From Roseomonas sp. (GTDB lineage Bacteria; Pseudomonadota; Alphaproteobacteria; Acetobacterales; Acetobacteraceae), in assembly GCA_020249265.1 (NCBI GenBank), contig JADCGA010000030.1:1-64000 (forward strand): a stretch of 64,000 bases of DNA. Reading direction: 5' to 3'. The notes beneath the pieces were generated by a model that was given only the letters and a program-made list of their open reading frames with translations, did not search any database and was not told the DNA's origin. The translations under genes and the position numbers were made by a program. Of the stretch, positions 1 through 7,206 are shown in pieces (the stretch's first letter is position 1; each line of letters begins with the position of its first letter).

Positions 1-450
1 ATTGGTCTGAAGGACACGGTGAAGACGACGGTGACCGGCGTTGAAATGTTCCGCAAGCTGCTGGATCAGGGCCAGGCGGGCGACAATATCGGCGCGCTGC
101 TGCGCGGCACGAAGCGTGAAGATGTGGAACGTGGCCAGGTGCTGGCCGCGCCGGGCTCCATCACGCCGCATACGAAGTTTAAGGCGGAAGCCTATGTGCT
201 GACGAAGGAAGAAGGCGGGCGTCACACGCCATTCTTCACCAATTATCGTCCGCAATTCTACTTCCGCACCACGGATGTGACTGGCGTTGTGTCTCTGCCG
301 GAAGGTGTGGAGATGGTGATGCCGGGTGACAATGTCTCGATGGATGTGGAATTGATTGCGCCGATCGCGATGGATGAAGGCCTGCGCTTCGCCATTCGTG
401 AAGGTGGCCGCACCGTCGGCGCCGGCGTTGTCGCGAAGATCACGGCGTAA
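1..450 (+). CDS. tuf: Elongation factor Tu, C-terminal part (5' end outside window)
   Basis: The reading frame is open from base 1 and ends at TAA 448-450, giving the last 149 residues of a protein of about 395. It delivers aminoacyl-tRNA to the ribosome in a GTP-dependent manner in the cytoplasm. The visible part holds the end of domain 2 and all of domain 3, including the conserved [20 protein letters not shown] block and the MVMPGD and [15 protein letters not shown] segments. The GTPase domain lies before the window. The following tRNA-Trp, secE and nusG match the classic bacterial tuf-trpT-secE-nusG order. Identification is certain; which tuf copy it is cannot be told. Confidence 0.97.
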   Translation: MGLKDTVKTTVTGVEMFRKLLDQGQAGDNIGALLRGTKREDVERGQVLAAPGSITPHTKFKAEAYVLTKEEGGRHTPFFTNYRPQFYFRTTDVTGVVSLPEGVEMVMPGDNVSMDVELIAPIAMDEGLRFAIREGGRTVGAGVVAKITA

Positions 451-520
451 GAAGGCTTGCGGGGCGGCGGGGTTTTGGCCTTTCCGCCCGGTGCTATCAC
501 GGCTAGGTTAGGCCGTGTTG

Positions 521-597
521 AGGGGTGTAGCTCAATTGGCTAGAGCGCCGGTCTCCAAAACCGGAGGTTGGGGGTTCGAGACCCTCCACCCCTGCCA
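521..597 (+). tRNA. trpT: tRNA-Trp (anticodon CCA)
   Basis: A full cloverleaf can be drawn: acceptor arm AGGGGTG (521-527) pairs with CACCCCT (587-593), followed by discriminator G and an encoded CCA end. The anticodon loop CTCCAAA gives CCA, reading UGG tryptophan codons. The T-loop GGTTCGAGACC is canonical. It sits between tuf and secE, its usual place in many bacteria, and is probably cotranscribed with tuf. Confidence 0.97.
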
Positions 598-617
598 GTT
601 TAAGTAGTTTTTCTTGT

Positions 618-659
618 CCGGGTGGGGGTCTGACAAGGCTGCCGCCCGGTGATGTTTTT
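618..659 (+). terminator. Hairpin plus T-run between tRNA-Trp and secE
   Basis: CCGGGTGG (618-625) can pair with CCGCCCGG (642-649) with one G-T wobble and a 16-nt loop, followed by TGATG and five T. It could end the tuf-tRNA transcript or act as a partial attenuator, since the secE start codon is only 15 bases after the T-run. The long loop makes this a moderate call. Confidence 0.4.
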
Positions 660-673
660 CAGGGGAACCGATA

Positions 674-868
674 GTGGCCAAGCTCGATCCCGCGCAATTC
701 GTCCGGGAAGTCCGTCAGGAAGCCTCCAGGGTTACCTGGCCGTCGCGTAAGGAGACCCTCATCACCACAGGGCTGGTGCTGGGGCTTTCGGCCTTGGCTG
801 CGATTTTCTTTCTGGTCGTGGATCAGCTGATTCAGTTGGCCATGCGGCTGGTCTTTGGTATCGGCTAA
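674..868 (+). CDS. secE: Preprotein translocase subunit SecE
   Basis: Sixty-four residues, the short single-span form of SecE usual in alphaproteobacteria. SecE clamps SecY in the inner-membrane Sec channel. The amphipathic N-terminal part contains the family signature FVREVRQEASRVTWPSRKE, and one membrane segment spans about residues 33-55. The start is GTG at 674, with AGGGGAACC just upstream acting as ribosome-binding site. It lies 26 bases before nusG in the standard secE-nusG pair. Confidence 0.95.
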   Translation: MAKLDPAQFVREVRQEASRVTWPSRKETLITTGLVLGLSALAAIFFLVVDQLIQLAMRLVFGIG

Positions 869-894
869 GCAAGGTTTTAAGGAGGTACGGCACC

Positions 895-1431
895 GTGGCC
901 GATAAGAAGTGGTATGTCGTGCATGTCTATTCTGGCTTCGAGCGCAAGATCGCCGAGCAGATCAAGCAGCAGGCTGCGCAAAAGGGCCTGGCCGACAAGT
1001 TCGACGAAGTGCTGGTGCCGACCGAACAGGTGGTTGAGGTGCGGCGCGGCCAGAAGATTGATACGGACCGCAAATTCTTCCCCGGCTATGTGCTGGTGAA
1101 GATGGAAATGACTGATGACGCCTGGCATTTGGTGAAGGATACACCGAAGGTCACTGGTTTCCTTGGCGCGCGCAACAAGCCCCAGCCTGTGCCGGCGGCG
1201 GAAGCCGAGCGCTTGTTGAAGCAAGTGCAAGAAGGTGTGGACAAGCCCCGCAAGCCCGCCGTGATCTATGAGGTTGGTGAGCAGATTCGCGTGGCCGATG
1301 GCCCCTTCACCTCCTTCAACGGCGTTGTCGAAGAAGTGGATGAGGAAAAGGGCCGCCTTAAGGTGAGCGTTTCCATCTTCGGCCGTTCCACGCCCGTGGA
1401 TCTGGAATACGGCCAGGTCGAAAAGCTGTAA
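895..1431 (+). CDS. nusG: Transcription termination/antitermination protein NusG
   Basis: NusG (178 residues, normal length) binds RNA polymerase through its N-terminal NGN domain and links it to Rho or the ribosome through its C-terminal KOW domain. The NGN domain begins KKWYVVHVYSGFERKIAEQI and contains FFPGYVLVKMEM; the KOW domain lies at about residues 125-178 (VADGPFTSFNGVVEEVDEEK). The start is GTG 895, preceded by a strong AAGGAGG at 880-886. Unusually, the ribosomal-protein genes rplK/rplA that normally follow are absent; a strong hairpin and a photolyase-like gene come next instead. Confidence 0.97.
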   Translation: MADKKWYVVHVYSGFERKIAEQIKQQAAQKGLADKFDEVLVPTEQVVEVRRGQKIDTDRKFFPGYVLVKMEMTDDAWHLVKDTPKVTGFLGARNKPQPVPAAEAERLLKQVQEGVDKPRKPAVIYEVGEQIRVADGPFTSFNGVVEEVDEEKGRLKVSVSIFGRSTPVDLEYGQVEKL

Positions 1432-1438
1432 GTCTGGT

Positions 1439-1462
1439 GGCAAGGGCCGCGTGGCCCTTGCC
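1439..1462 (+). terminator. Strong hairpin after nusG
   Basis: GGCAAGGGCC (1439-1448) and GGCCCTTGCC (1453-1462) form a perfect 10-bp stem with loop GCGT, starting eight bases after the nusG stop codon. There is no real T-run (GTTCC follows), so it may be a weak intrinsic terminator, an RNA-stability hairpin, or both. It lies between nusG and the photolyase-like gene. Confidence 0.5.
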
Positions 1463-1473
1463 GTTCCGCCGCC

Positions 1474-2616
1474 ATGCAGCCAAGCCGCGCCGCTGCCCTT
1501 GAAAGATTGGCGGCCTTTACGCCCCTGATGGGTCGCGCCTATGCCGAGGGGCGCAATTTCGACCCCGGCCCCGGCAAACCCGCCTATGTCTCGGCGCTTT
1601 CCCCCTATATCCGACATCGCCTGATCACGGAGCAGGAGGTAGTGGCCGCCGCCATCGCCGCCCATGGCGCGGAGGTGGCCGAAAAATTCATCCAGGAAGT
1701 GTTTTGGCGGAGCTATTGGAAGGGCTGGCTGGCACAACGCCCGGCAGTATGGGCCGATTATCGCACGCGTGTCGCGGCTGGCCTGCAAACGCCGCCTGAG
1801 GGTTATGCCGCAGCCATCGCCGGGAGCACCGGCATTGCCTGCTTCGATGCCTGGGTGGAGGAGCTGGTTGAGACCGGCTATTTGCACAACCACGCGCGCA
1901 TGTGGTTTGCCAGTATTTGGATTTTTACCCTGCACCTGCCTTGGGTTTTGGGCGCGGATTTCTTTCTGCGGCATTTGCTGGATGGTGATGCGGCATCCAA
2001 TACCCTTTCCTGGCGCTGGGTGGCGGGGCTGCATACCAAGGGCAAGCATTATGTTGCGCGGGCGGAGAATATCGCACGCCACACGGGCGGGCGTTTCGCC
2101 CCGCATGGCACCTTGAATGAAAAGCCCGAGCCCGTGCAGGAGCCTGAACCGCCCCCACCGCGCCCAGTGCCGGATTTGCCCGGGGTGCCGCCTGGCCCGG
2201 TAGTGCTGTTGCTGAATGAGGATGATTTGCACCCTGAAAGCCTGCCGCTAGCGGGGCTTCAGGTGCAGCGCGTGATTGGCCTTTGCTGTCCCGCGGCGCG
2301 TTCCCCGCTTGGTGCCTCGCCAATCGTGCAGCGCTTTGTGGCTGACGCGCTGGAGGATGGGCTGAACCGCGCCGCGCAGCATTTCGGCGTGCCGGTTGAG
2401 CGCGTGGCACTTGCTGATTTGCCTGATGTTTCAAGGCATGCAGCGGTAGTGATGCCTGAAGCGCCGGTGGGTTGGGTGGCAGATGCCTTGCGCCCTTATG
2501 GCGTTGCGCCGCTGCGCCGCGCTTGGGATGCGGCCTGTTGGCCGCTGGCTGGGCGTGGATTCTTTCCCTTCGCGCAGCATATCCCGCGGCTTTGTACGGA
2601 ATTGATCCCAGGCTGA
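1474..2616 (+). CDS. Photolyase/cryptochrome-type FAD-binding domain protein with extra C-terminal domain
   Basis: The first ~210 of 380 residues match the helical FAD-binding half of DNA photolyases and cryptochromes: LSPYIRHRLITEQEV, the FIQEVFWRSYWKGWL block (compare ELxWREFY), GSTGIACFDAWVEELVETGY, LHNHARMWFASIW, and LLDGDAASNTLSWRWVAG. The N-terminal antenna domain that normally precedes this is missing. After a proline-rich linker, residues ~240-380 resemble an alpha/beta domain (VVLLLNEDDL, RVIGLCCP, AVVMPEAPVGWVADAL) ending in a WPLAGRGFFPFAQHIP segment. Light-driven DNA repair or photoreception is therefore plausible but unproven. ATG 1474 is 42 bases after nusG; the gene converges on the J-domain gene. 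Confidence 0.75.
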   Translation: MQPSRAAALERLAAFTPLMGRAYAEGRNFDPGPGKPAYVSALSPYIRHRLITEQEVVAAAIAAHGAEVAEKFIQEVFWRSYWKGWLAQRPAVWADYRTRVAAGLQTPPEGYAAAIAGSTGIACFDAWVEELVETGYLHNHARMWFASIWIFTLHLPWVLGADFFLRHLLDGDAASNTLSWRWVAGLHTKGKHYVARAENIARHTGGRFAPHGTLNEKPEPVQEPEPPPPRPVPDLPGVPPGPVVLLLNEDDLHPESLPLAGLQVQRVIGLCCPAARSPLGASPIVQRFVADALEDGLNRAAQHFGVPVERVALADLPDVSRHAAVVMPEAPVGWVADALRPYGVAPLRRAWDAACWPLAGRGFFPFAQHIPRLCTELIPG

Positions 2617-2642
2617 ATGGTTCAGCGATCGAAATCGCAGAA

Positions 2643-3161
2643 CTAATCCTCCTCTCTGCCCTTCAAATTTTCAAAAACCTCCTCGGCGCGCTTGAAGATT
2701 TCCTCAGCATTCTGGCGCTTCGCGGGATCAGTCTGCCGATCGGGATGATAGCGCCGGCGAAAGGCGCGGCGCACCTCCACAATCAGCCAAAGCGGTGCAT
2801 TGGGCGTGAGGTACACCCGCGCATGGGCGCTGCCATCGGTCGGCGTTTCCTTGAACTTCTTCAGCTCCGTCTCCGCATCCTGCAAGCGCTTGCGCAGCAC
2901 GGCGATTTCTTCGGCGGCAATCGCCAAATAGCGGCGCATTTCCTCAGGCGGCGCACCACGGCCTGGCACCTTGGTCAGGATATTCGCCAGCGCATTCTCA
3001 ATCCGCCGCGCCATCAGCTTCGCACGCGCGCCCGGGCGACGTTCCGTTTCGATCAATAACTGGGACAACAGAACGCGATCACCCTTATGCTGCGCCGCAT
3101 ATTCGGCGAGCTGATCCAAGGGCCATTCCCTGAAGGGCCTGTCATTGGCCATAGCTGACAA
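2643..3161 (-). CDS. J-domain (DnaJ-like) protein
   Basis: A 172-residue soluble protein whose C-terminal ~55 residues resemble a J domain: EVRRAFRRRYHPDRQTDPAK carries the essential HPD tripeptide at residues 139-141, followed by helix IFKRAEEVFENLK. J domains stimulate the ATPase of Hsp70/DnaK. No Gly/Phe region, zinc-finger or DnaJ C-terminal substrate domain is present, so it is a minimal (class III) co-chaperone. Residues ~81-105 look coiled-coil. The start may be residue 1 or the ATG three codons later (MANDRPF). Its client cannot be inferred. It is divergent from the Bug gene across about 120 bases. Confidence 0.75.
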   Translation of the reverse strand: MSAMANDRPFREWPLDQLAEYAAQHKGDRVLLSQLLIETERRPGARAKLMARRIENALANILTKVPGRGAPPEEMRRYLAIAAEEIAVLRKRLQDAETELKKFKETPTDGSAHARVYLTPNAPLWLIVEVRRAFRRRYHPDRQTDPAKRQNAEEIFKRAEEVFENLKGREED

Positions 3162-3280
3162 GAATCCTCTTTGAGCGATGCATGATGGCCAATGCTGCCC
3201 CGGCTGAATAGGGGCGAGCGGCTTCGCAGAAGCGCCGCAATGGGCAAGACTGGCGCCATCGCCTTCCGGGAGACCATCCG

Positions 3281-4252
3281 ATGACCCCTGCCCTGCCCCG
3301 CCGCGCCCTTTTGCTGGCCGCCGCTACAAGCCCGCTTGCCGCCCCCGCCCTGGCCCAGGCGCCCTGGCCCGCGCGGCCTGTGCGGATCATCGTGCCCTTC
3401 CCGCCCGGCGGGTCCAACGACGTGGTAGCCCGCCCCTTGGCCGAGCGTTTGCAAGCAAGACTCGGCCAGCCCGTGGTGATTGAAAACCGCGCCGGTGCGG
3501 GTGGTGCGATTGGCGCCACCGCGGTCGCGCAAGCAGCGCCTGATGGCTATACGCTCATGGTCTCATCTTCCTCCTTCGCCACAACCTCCATCACGCAGCG
3601 CGTGCCCTGGGGGGTCTTGGAGAATTTCACCCCCGTCGCCCTGCTGGCACGTTCGCCCTTCATTGTGCTGGTGCATCCTGATTTCCCCGCGCGCAGCGTG
3701 GGCGACCTTGTGCGCATGGCACGTGAAAGGCCGGGGGCGATTGATTATGGTTCCTCCGGTCCCGGCGGGATCAATCATTTCGTCACCGAGTATTTTTGCC
3801 TGCGCGCCGGCATTCAGATGAACCACGTGCCCTATCGCGGCATGCCGCCGGCGGTGACCGATCTGGTGGCGGGGCATATCCCCGTGCTGATCACCACCAT
3901 GCCAAGCGCGGCCGGGGTGGTGCGCGAAGGCCGTGTGCGGCTTTTGGCCTATACCGCGCCAGGCGCGCCAGATGGCTCGCCCCCTGGCCCCACCGTCAAG
4001 GAAACCGGCATTGATTATGAAAGCGATATCTGGTGGGGGCTATTTGCACCGCGCGGCCTGCCGCCCGAAATCCTCGCGCGCCTGAACGCGGAGGCCAATG
4101 CCGCTTTGGCCGATCCGGAAATGGCGAAGCTGCTGCAAAGCGAAGGCGCGCGGCCATCCCCCACCACACCGCAAGCCTTTAGCGAGCTTCTTCGCGTGGA
4201 ACTCGCCCGCTGGCGCGAAGTCGCGACAGCGGCGAATATCAAGTTGGATTGA
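3281..4252 (+). CDS. Bug-family (TctC-like) periplasmic substrate-binding protein
   Basis: 323 residues with an N-terminal signal peptide (RRALLLAAATSPLAAPALAQA) and the family hallmark RPVRIIVPFPPGGSNDVVARPLAERLQ, then NRAGAGGAIGATAVAQAAPDGYTL. Bug proteins capture carboxylates or similar small molecules in the periplasm for tripartite tricarboxylate (TTT) transporters. No TctA or TctB gene is adjacent, as is common for the expanded Bug families; the complete TctABC set 9 kb away is on the other strand. The next gene starts five bases after the stop codon, so this binding protein is probably cotranscribed with a CoA-transferase and an SDR and supplies their substrate. The ligand is unknown. 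Confidence 0.9.
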   Translation: MTPALPRRALLLAAATSPLAAPALAQAPWPARPVRIIVPFPPGGSNDVVARPLAERLQARLGQPVVIENRAGAGGAIGATAVAQAAPDGYTLMVSSSSFATTSITQRVPWGVLENFTPVALLARSPFIVLVHPDFPARSVGDLVRMARERPGAIDYGSSGPGGINHFVTEYFCLRAGIQMNHVPYRGMPPAVTDLVAGHIPVLITTMPSAAGVVREGRVRLLAYTAPGAPDGSPPGPTVKETGIDYESDIWWGLFAPRGLPPEILARLNAEANAALADPEMAKLLQSEGARPSPTTPQAFSELLRVELARWREVATAANIKLD

Positions 4253-4256
4253 TCCC

Positions 4257-5480
4257 ATGGCCGAAATGCACCGCAAAAGCTTCGACCCCACCGCCAAGGG
4301 CGCCATGGATGGCGTGCGCGTCATTGATCTTTCCCGCCTGGTCGCCGGCAATATCCTGACCAAGGTTTTTGCTGATCACGGCGCGGAAGTGGTGAAGGTG
4401 GAACCGCCCGAAGGCGATACGCTACGCGCCTGGCGCGTGGGCGGCGTTGAGACAAGCTGGAAGACCATTTGCCGCAACAAGAAAAGCATTTGCCTTGATC
4501 TGAAAAACCCGGAAGGCATCGCCGCCGTGCGTGCCTTGGCGCGTGACGCGGCGATGCTGGTGGAAAGCTTCCGCCCAGGCGTGCTGGAAGCCATGGGGCT
4601 TGATCCCGCTGGTTTGCTCGCCGCCAATCCGCGCCTGGTGATCGCGCGGGTTTCCGGCTGGGGGCAGGATGGGCCGTATCGGCATAAGCCGGGCTTTGGC
4701 ACTTTGGTGGAAGGCTATTCCGGCTTCGCTGCGATCAATGGCTTTGAGGATCGCGAACCTGTGCTGCCGCCCATGTTCATGGGCGATGCCTTTGCCGGGC
4801 TTTACGGCGCCGCCGCCACCATGATCGCGCTGCGCCATGCGGAAGCCACCGGCCAGGGACAGGTGATTGATGTCTCACTGTTTGAGCCTTTGTTCAGCGT
4901 GCTGGAACCGCAAGTGGCGAATTGGCGCCTGACGCGTAAACGCAAGCCGCGCACCGGCAGCCGCAGCACCAATACATCACCGCGCAATGCGTATCGCACC
5001 AAGGATGGTGGCTGGGTCTGCCTTTCCGCTTCCACACAAGGCATGACGGAAAAGCTGCTGCGGTCCATCGGACAGGAAGCGCTGATCACCGACCCGCGCT
5101 TCGCCAATAACCCGGCGCGCGTGCAGAACTGGCAGGAATTGGATGCCATCATCGGCGGCTTCATTGCAGAGCGCGACTTGGCTGAAAACCTCGCGCATTT
5201 CGACAAGGCCGGTGTGACCATTGGCCCCATCATGGATACCGAAATGCTGGATAGCGACCCCTACGCCATTGAACGCGAAGCGCTGATCGAAGTGCCGGAT
5301 GCCGATATGCCAGGCGGCTGGCTGCCGATGCATGGCATGGTGCCGCGACTATCAGGAACACCTGGCATTTTGGCACGGCCAGCGCCCAGGCTTGGGGAAC
5401 ATAATGCGGAAATCCTGGAACCCGCTTTGGGCACAGCACAGTTCCAGAAATTGCGCGATAGCGGGGTGATACGCGGATGA
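4257..5480 (+). CDS. CaiB/BaiF-type (family III) CoA-transferase
   Basis: 407 residues. Family III CoA-transferases move CoA between carboxylic acids. The N-terminus GVRVIDLSRLVAGNILTKVFADHGAEVVKVEPPEGD is diagnostic; D177 in MFMGDAFAGLYG aligns with the catalytic aspartate of formyl-CoA transferase. The start is ATG 4257, five bases after the Bug stop; longer in-frame upstream sequence overlaps the Bug gene and lacks family homology. The stop overlaps the next ATG (ATGA at 5477-5480), indicating translational coupling with the SDR. It probably activates the acid imported via the Bug protein; substrate unknown. Confidence 0.92.
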   Translation: MAEMHRKSFDPTAKGAMDGVRVIDLSRLVAGNILTKVFADHGAEVVKVEPPEGDTLRAWRVGGVETSWKTICRNKKSICLDLKNPEGIAAVRALARDAAMLVESFRPGVLEAMGLDPAGLLAANPRLVIARVSGWGQDGPYRHKPGFGTLVEGYSGFAAINGFEDREPVLPPMFMGDAFAGLYGAAATMIALRHAEATGQGQVIDVSLFEPLFSVLEPQVANWRLTRKRKPRTGSRSTNTSPRNAYRTKDGGWVCLSASTQGMTEKLLRSIGQEALITDPRFANNPARVQNWQELDAIIGGFIAERDLAENLAHFDKAGVTIGPIMDTEMLDSDPYAIEREALIEVPDADMPGGWLPMHGMVPRLSGTPGILARPAPRLGEHNAEILEPALGTAQFQKLRDSGVIRG

Positions 5481-6241
5481 GCAAGATGTTTGATCTGACT
5501 GGTAAGATTGCGCTGGTGACAGGTTCCAGCCAGGGAATTGGCTATGCCTTGGCCAAGGGGCTGGCAGAGGCGGGCGCGCGTGTGATCATCAATGGCCGCG
5601 ATGCCGCGCGCTTGGCGGCGGCGCAGGCCAAGCTGCGTGAGGCCGGCATTGAGACCATCAACCGCGCCTTTGACGTGACCGACCCGCAGGCGGTGGAACA
5701 TGGTTTCACCGAAATGGAAAGAACGATCGGGCCAATTGATATCCTCGTCGCCAATGCTGGCATCATGCGTCGCGCGCCGGCGGTTGACATGCCGCCGGAG
5801 ACCTGGCGGGAAGTGCTGGGCACAAACCTTGATGGCGTCTGGTATTGTTGCCAGGCCGCCGGCAAGCGCATGGTCCCCCGCGGCGCTGGCAAAATCATCA
5901 CCATCTGTTCCGTACAAAGCGAATTGGGCCGCCCCACCATCGCGCCCTATGCCGCAAGCAAGGGCGCACTGCGCATGTTGACGCGCACGCTTTGCGCCGA
6001 ATGGGCGAAGCATGGTGTGAATGTGAATGGCGTCGCCCCCGGCTATTACGCGACGGAACTGACCAGCGCGCTGGTGCAGAATGCGGAATTCAGCGATTGG
6101 CTCTGCAAGCGCGTGCCTGCCGGGCGCTGGGGCAAGGTGGAGGAATTGGTCGGCGCCACCGTCTTCCTTGCCGCCCCTGCATCAAACTTCGTGCACGGCC
6201 ATCTGCTTTACGTGGATGGCGGCATGACGGCGGTGGTTTAG
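5477..6241 (+). CDS. Short-chain dehydrogenase/reductase (gluconate 5-dehydrogenase-like)
   Basis: 254 residues with a complete classical SDR fold: NAD(P)-binding TGSSQGIG at 15-22, VANAG at 91-95, active-site Ser near 145 (ITICSVQSE), and Y158-x3-K162 (APYAASKGAL). The C-terminus ends LLYVDGGMTAVV. It oxidises or reduces a hydroxyl/carbonyl group, here probably in the pathway formed with the overlapping CoA-transferase and preceding Bug protein. NGRDAARL at 40-47 suggests NADP preference, but that is inference. The stop codon lies inside the first arm of a large hairpin. Confidence 0.9.
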   Translation: MSKMFDLTGKIALVTGSSQGIGYALAKGLAEAGARVIINGRDAARLAAAQAKLREAGIETINRAFDVTDPQAVEHGFTEMERTIGPIDILVANAGIMRRAPAVDMPPETWREVLGTNLDGVWYCCQAAGKRMVPRGAGKIITICSVQSELGRPTIAPYAASKGALRMLTRTLCAEWAKHGVNVNGVAPGYYATELTSALVQNAEFSDWLCKRVPAGRWGKVEELVGATVFLAAPASNFVHGHLLYVDGGMTAVV

Positions 6242-6280
6242 AGCGTTTCCGCCACGCATCCGCATGGCAGAGACGCTCTA
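6239..6280 (+). terminator. Long imperfect hairpin overlapping the SDR stop codon
   Basis: TAGAGCGT (6239-6246) pairs exactly with ACGCTCTA (6273-6280), and pairing continues inward with few mismatches to a loop near 6258-6261, giving about 17 pairs in 42 bases. No T-run follows. Its place at the convergent end of the SDR and CitE-like genes suits a bidirectional terminator or mRNA 3'-end stabiliser. A 44-bp repeat element follows at once. Confidence 0.5.
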
Positions 6281-6295
6281 AAGCATCGTTTGATC

Positions 6296-6339
6296 GCATT
6301 TTCCGAGCCGCCAAGTGATTCCACTTGGCTTGAAAATGC
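6296..6339 (+). repeat. 44-bp palindromic intergenic repeat, copy 1
   Basis: Outer arms GCATTTTC (6296-6303) and GAAAATGC (6332-6339) flank the inner palindrome GCCAAGTGATTCCACTTGGC (6310-6329). The same 44-bp architecture occurs at 57831-57874 (one base different) and inverted at 52420-52463. It directly abuts the stop codon of the CitE-like gene. Confidence 0.85.
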
Positions 6340-7206
6340 TCAACCCGCCCGCGCGATCAGTTTCTTCGCGCGCTCCACAATCGGCTTGTCAATCATATCG
6401 CCTTCAAAGGCGACCGCGCCCTTGCCTTCCGCCAGCGCGGCATCAAACGCCGCGACCAGGCGCTTGGCGCGTTCCACTTCCTCGGGCCGCGCGCCATATT
6501 CCTCATTGATGATCGCAACCTGCGATGGATGCACGCAGGACGCACAGGCAAAACCAATCGCACGAGACCTTCGCAGCATGGCGCGATAGCCATCCAAATC
6601 CTTCAAGCCCGCCACCGTGCCGATGAAGCCAAGCGGTAGAATGCCCGCTGCGCGGGCGGCTATCAGGCCAAGGCGCTTTGGCAAATCCAGCGCATCGGGT
6701 GTTGGTTCTGCGCCAAGATCGGTGGCCAAATCTTCCCCGCCGACGCCCAGCGCCACAATGCGCGGATCGGCGCCGGCAATCGCATCCGCCTGCCGCAACG
6801 CCGCTGCATCTTCGATCAGCACAATAAAGCGGAGCGACCCGATTTCGCGACCCGCCGCCACTTCTGATTCGCCCGCGAGTTCCGAGAGCAGCCGCACATG
6901 ATCCGCGCCCATCATCTTGGTGCAGATCACGCCATCCGCGCCCGCTGCCGCCGCAGCAGCAATATCCTCGGCAGCCATGCGGAGCGGGCGATTGATGCGC
7001 ACCACAATATCCGCGCCATTGCGCCGCGCACTGGCCGCCGAAGCCGCAAGCCCAGCCCGCGCGCGGGCCTTTGAATCCGGCGCCACGCCATCTTCCAGAT
7101 CAAGAATAATCACATCCGCGCCGCGTTCATGCGCCTTGGCGACAAAGCGTTCCTCGCTGGCGGGCACGTAAAGCAAGGAACGCCAATTCGGCAGATTGCG
7201 GTTCAT
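6340..7206 (-). CDS. HpcH/HpaI aldolase / citrate lyase beta-subunit (CitE)-like protein
   Basis: 288 residues of the CitE/malyl-CoA lyase fold: RSLLYVPASEERFVAKAHERGADVIILDLEDGVAPDSKARAR at the N-terminus, VRINRP, and a C-terminal CVHPSQVAIINE. Members cleave or form CoA-thioester C-C bonds (citryl-, malyl-, beta-methylmalyl-CoA), using Mg2+ held by acidic residues. Since citF/citD partners are absent, a malyl-CoA-lyase-like role is likelier than citrate lyase. The ATG overlaps the stop of the upstream deacetylase-like gene by four bases, so the two are coupled. Confidence 0.88.
   Translation of the reverse strand: MNRNLPNWRSLLYVPASEERFVAKAHERGADVIILDLEDGVAPDSKARARAGLAASAASARRNGADIVVRINRPLRMAAEDIAAAAAAGADGVICTKMMGADHVRLLSELAGESEVAAGREIGSLRFIVLIEDAAALRQADAIAGADPRIVALGVGGEDLATDLGAEPTPDALDLPKRLGLIAARAAGILPLGFIGTVAGLKDLDGYRAMLRRSRAIGFACASCVHPSQVAIINEEYGARPEEVERAKRLVAAFDAALAEGKGAVAFEGDMIDKPIVERAKKLIARAG

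Noticed and set aside
877..2232. 451-codon open frame on the minus strand opposite nusG and the photolyase-like gene
   Set aside because: It is fully antisense to two well-supported genes, its translation is rich in His, Arg and Gly with no family resemblance, and no ribosome-binding site is convincing. It is a high-GC shadow.
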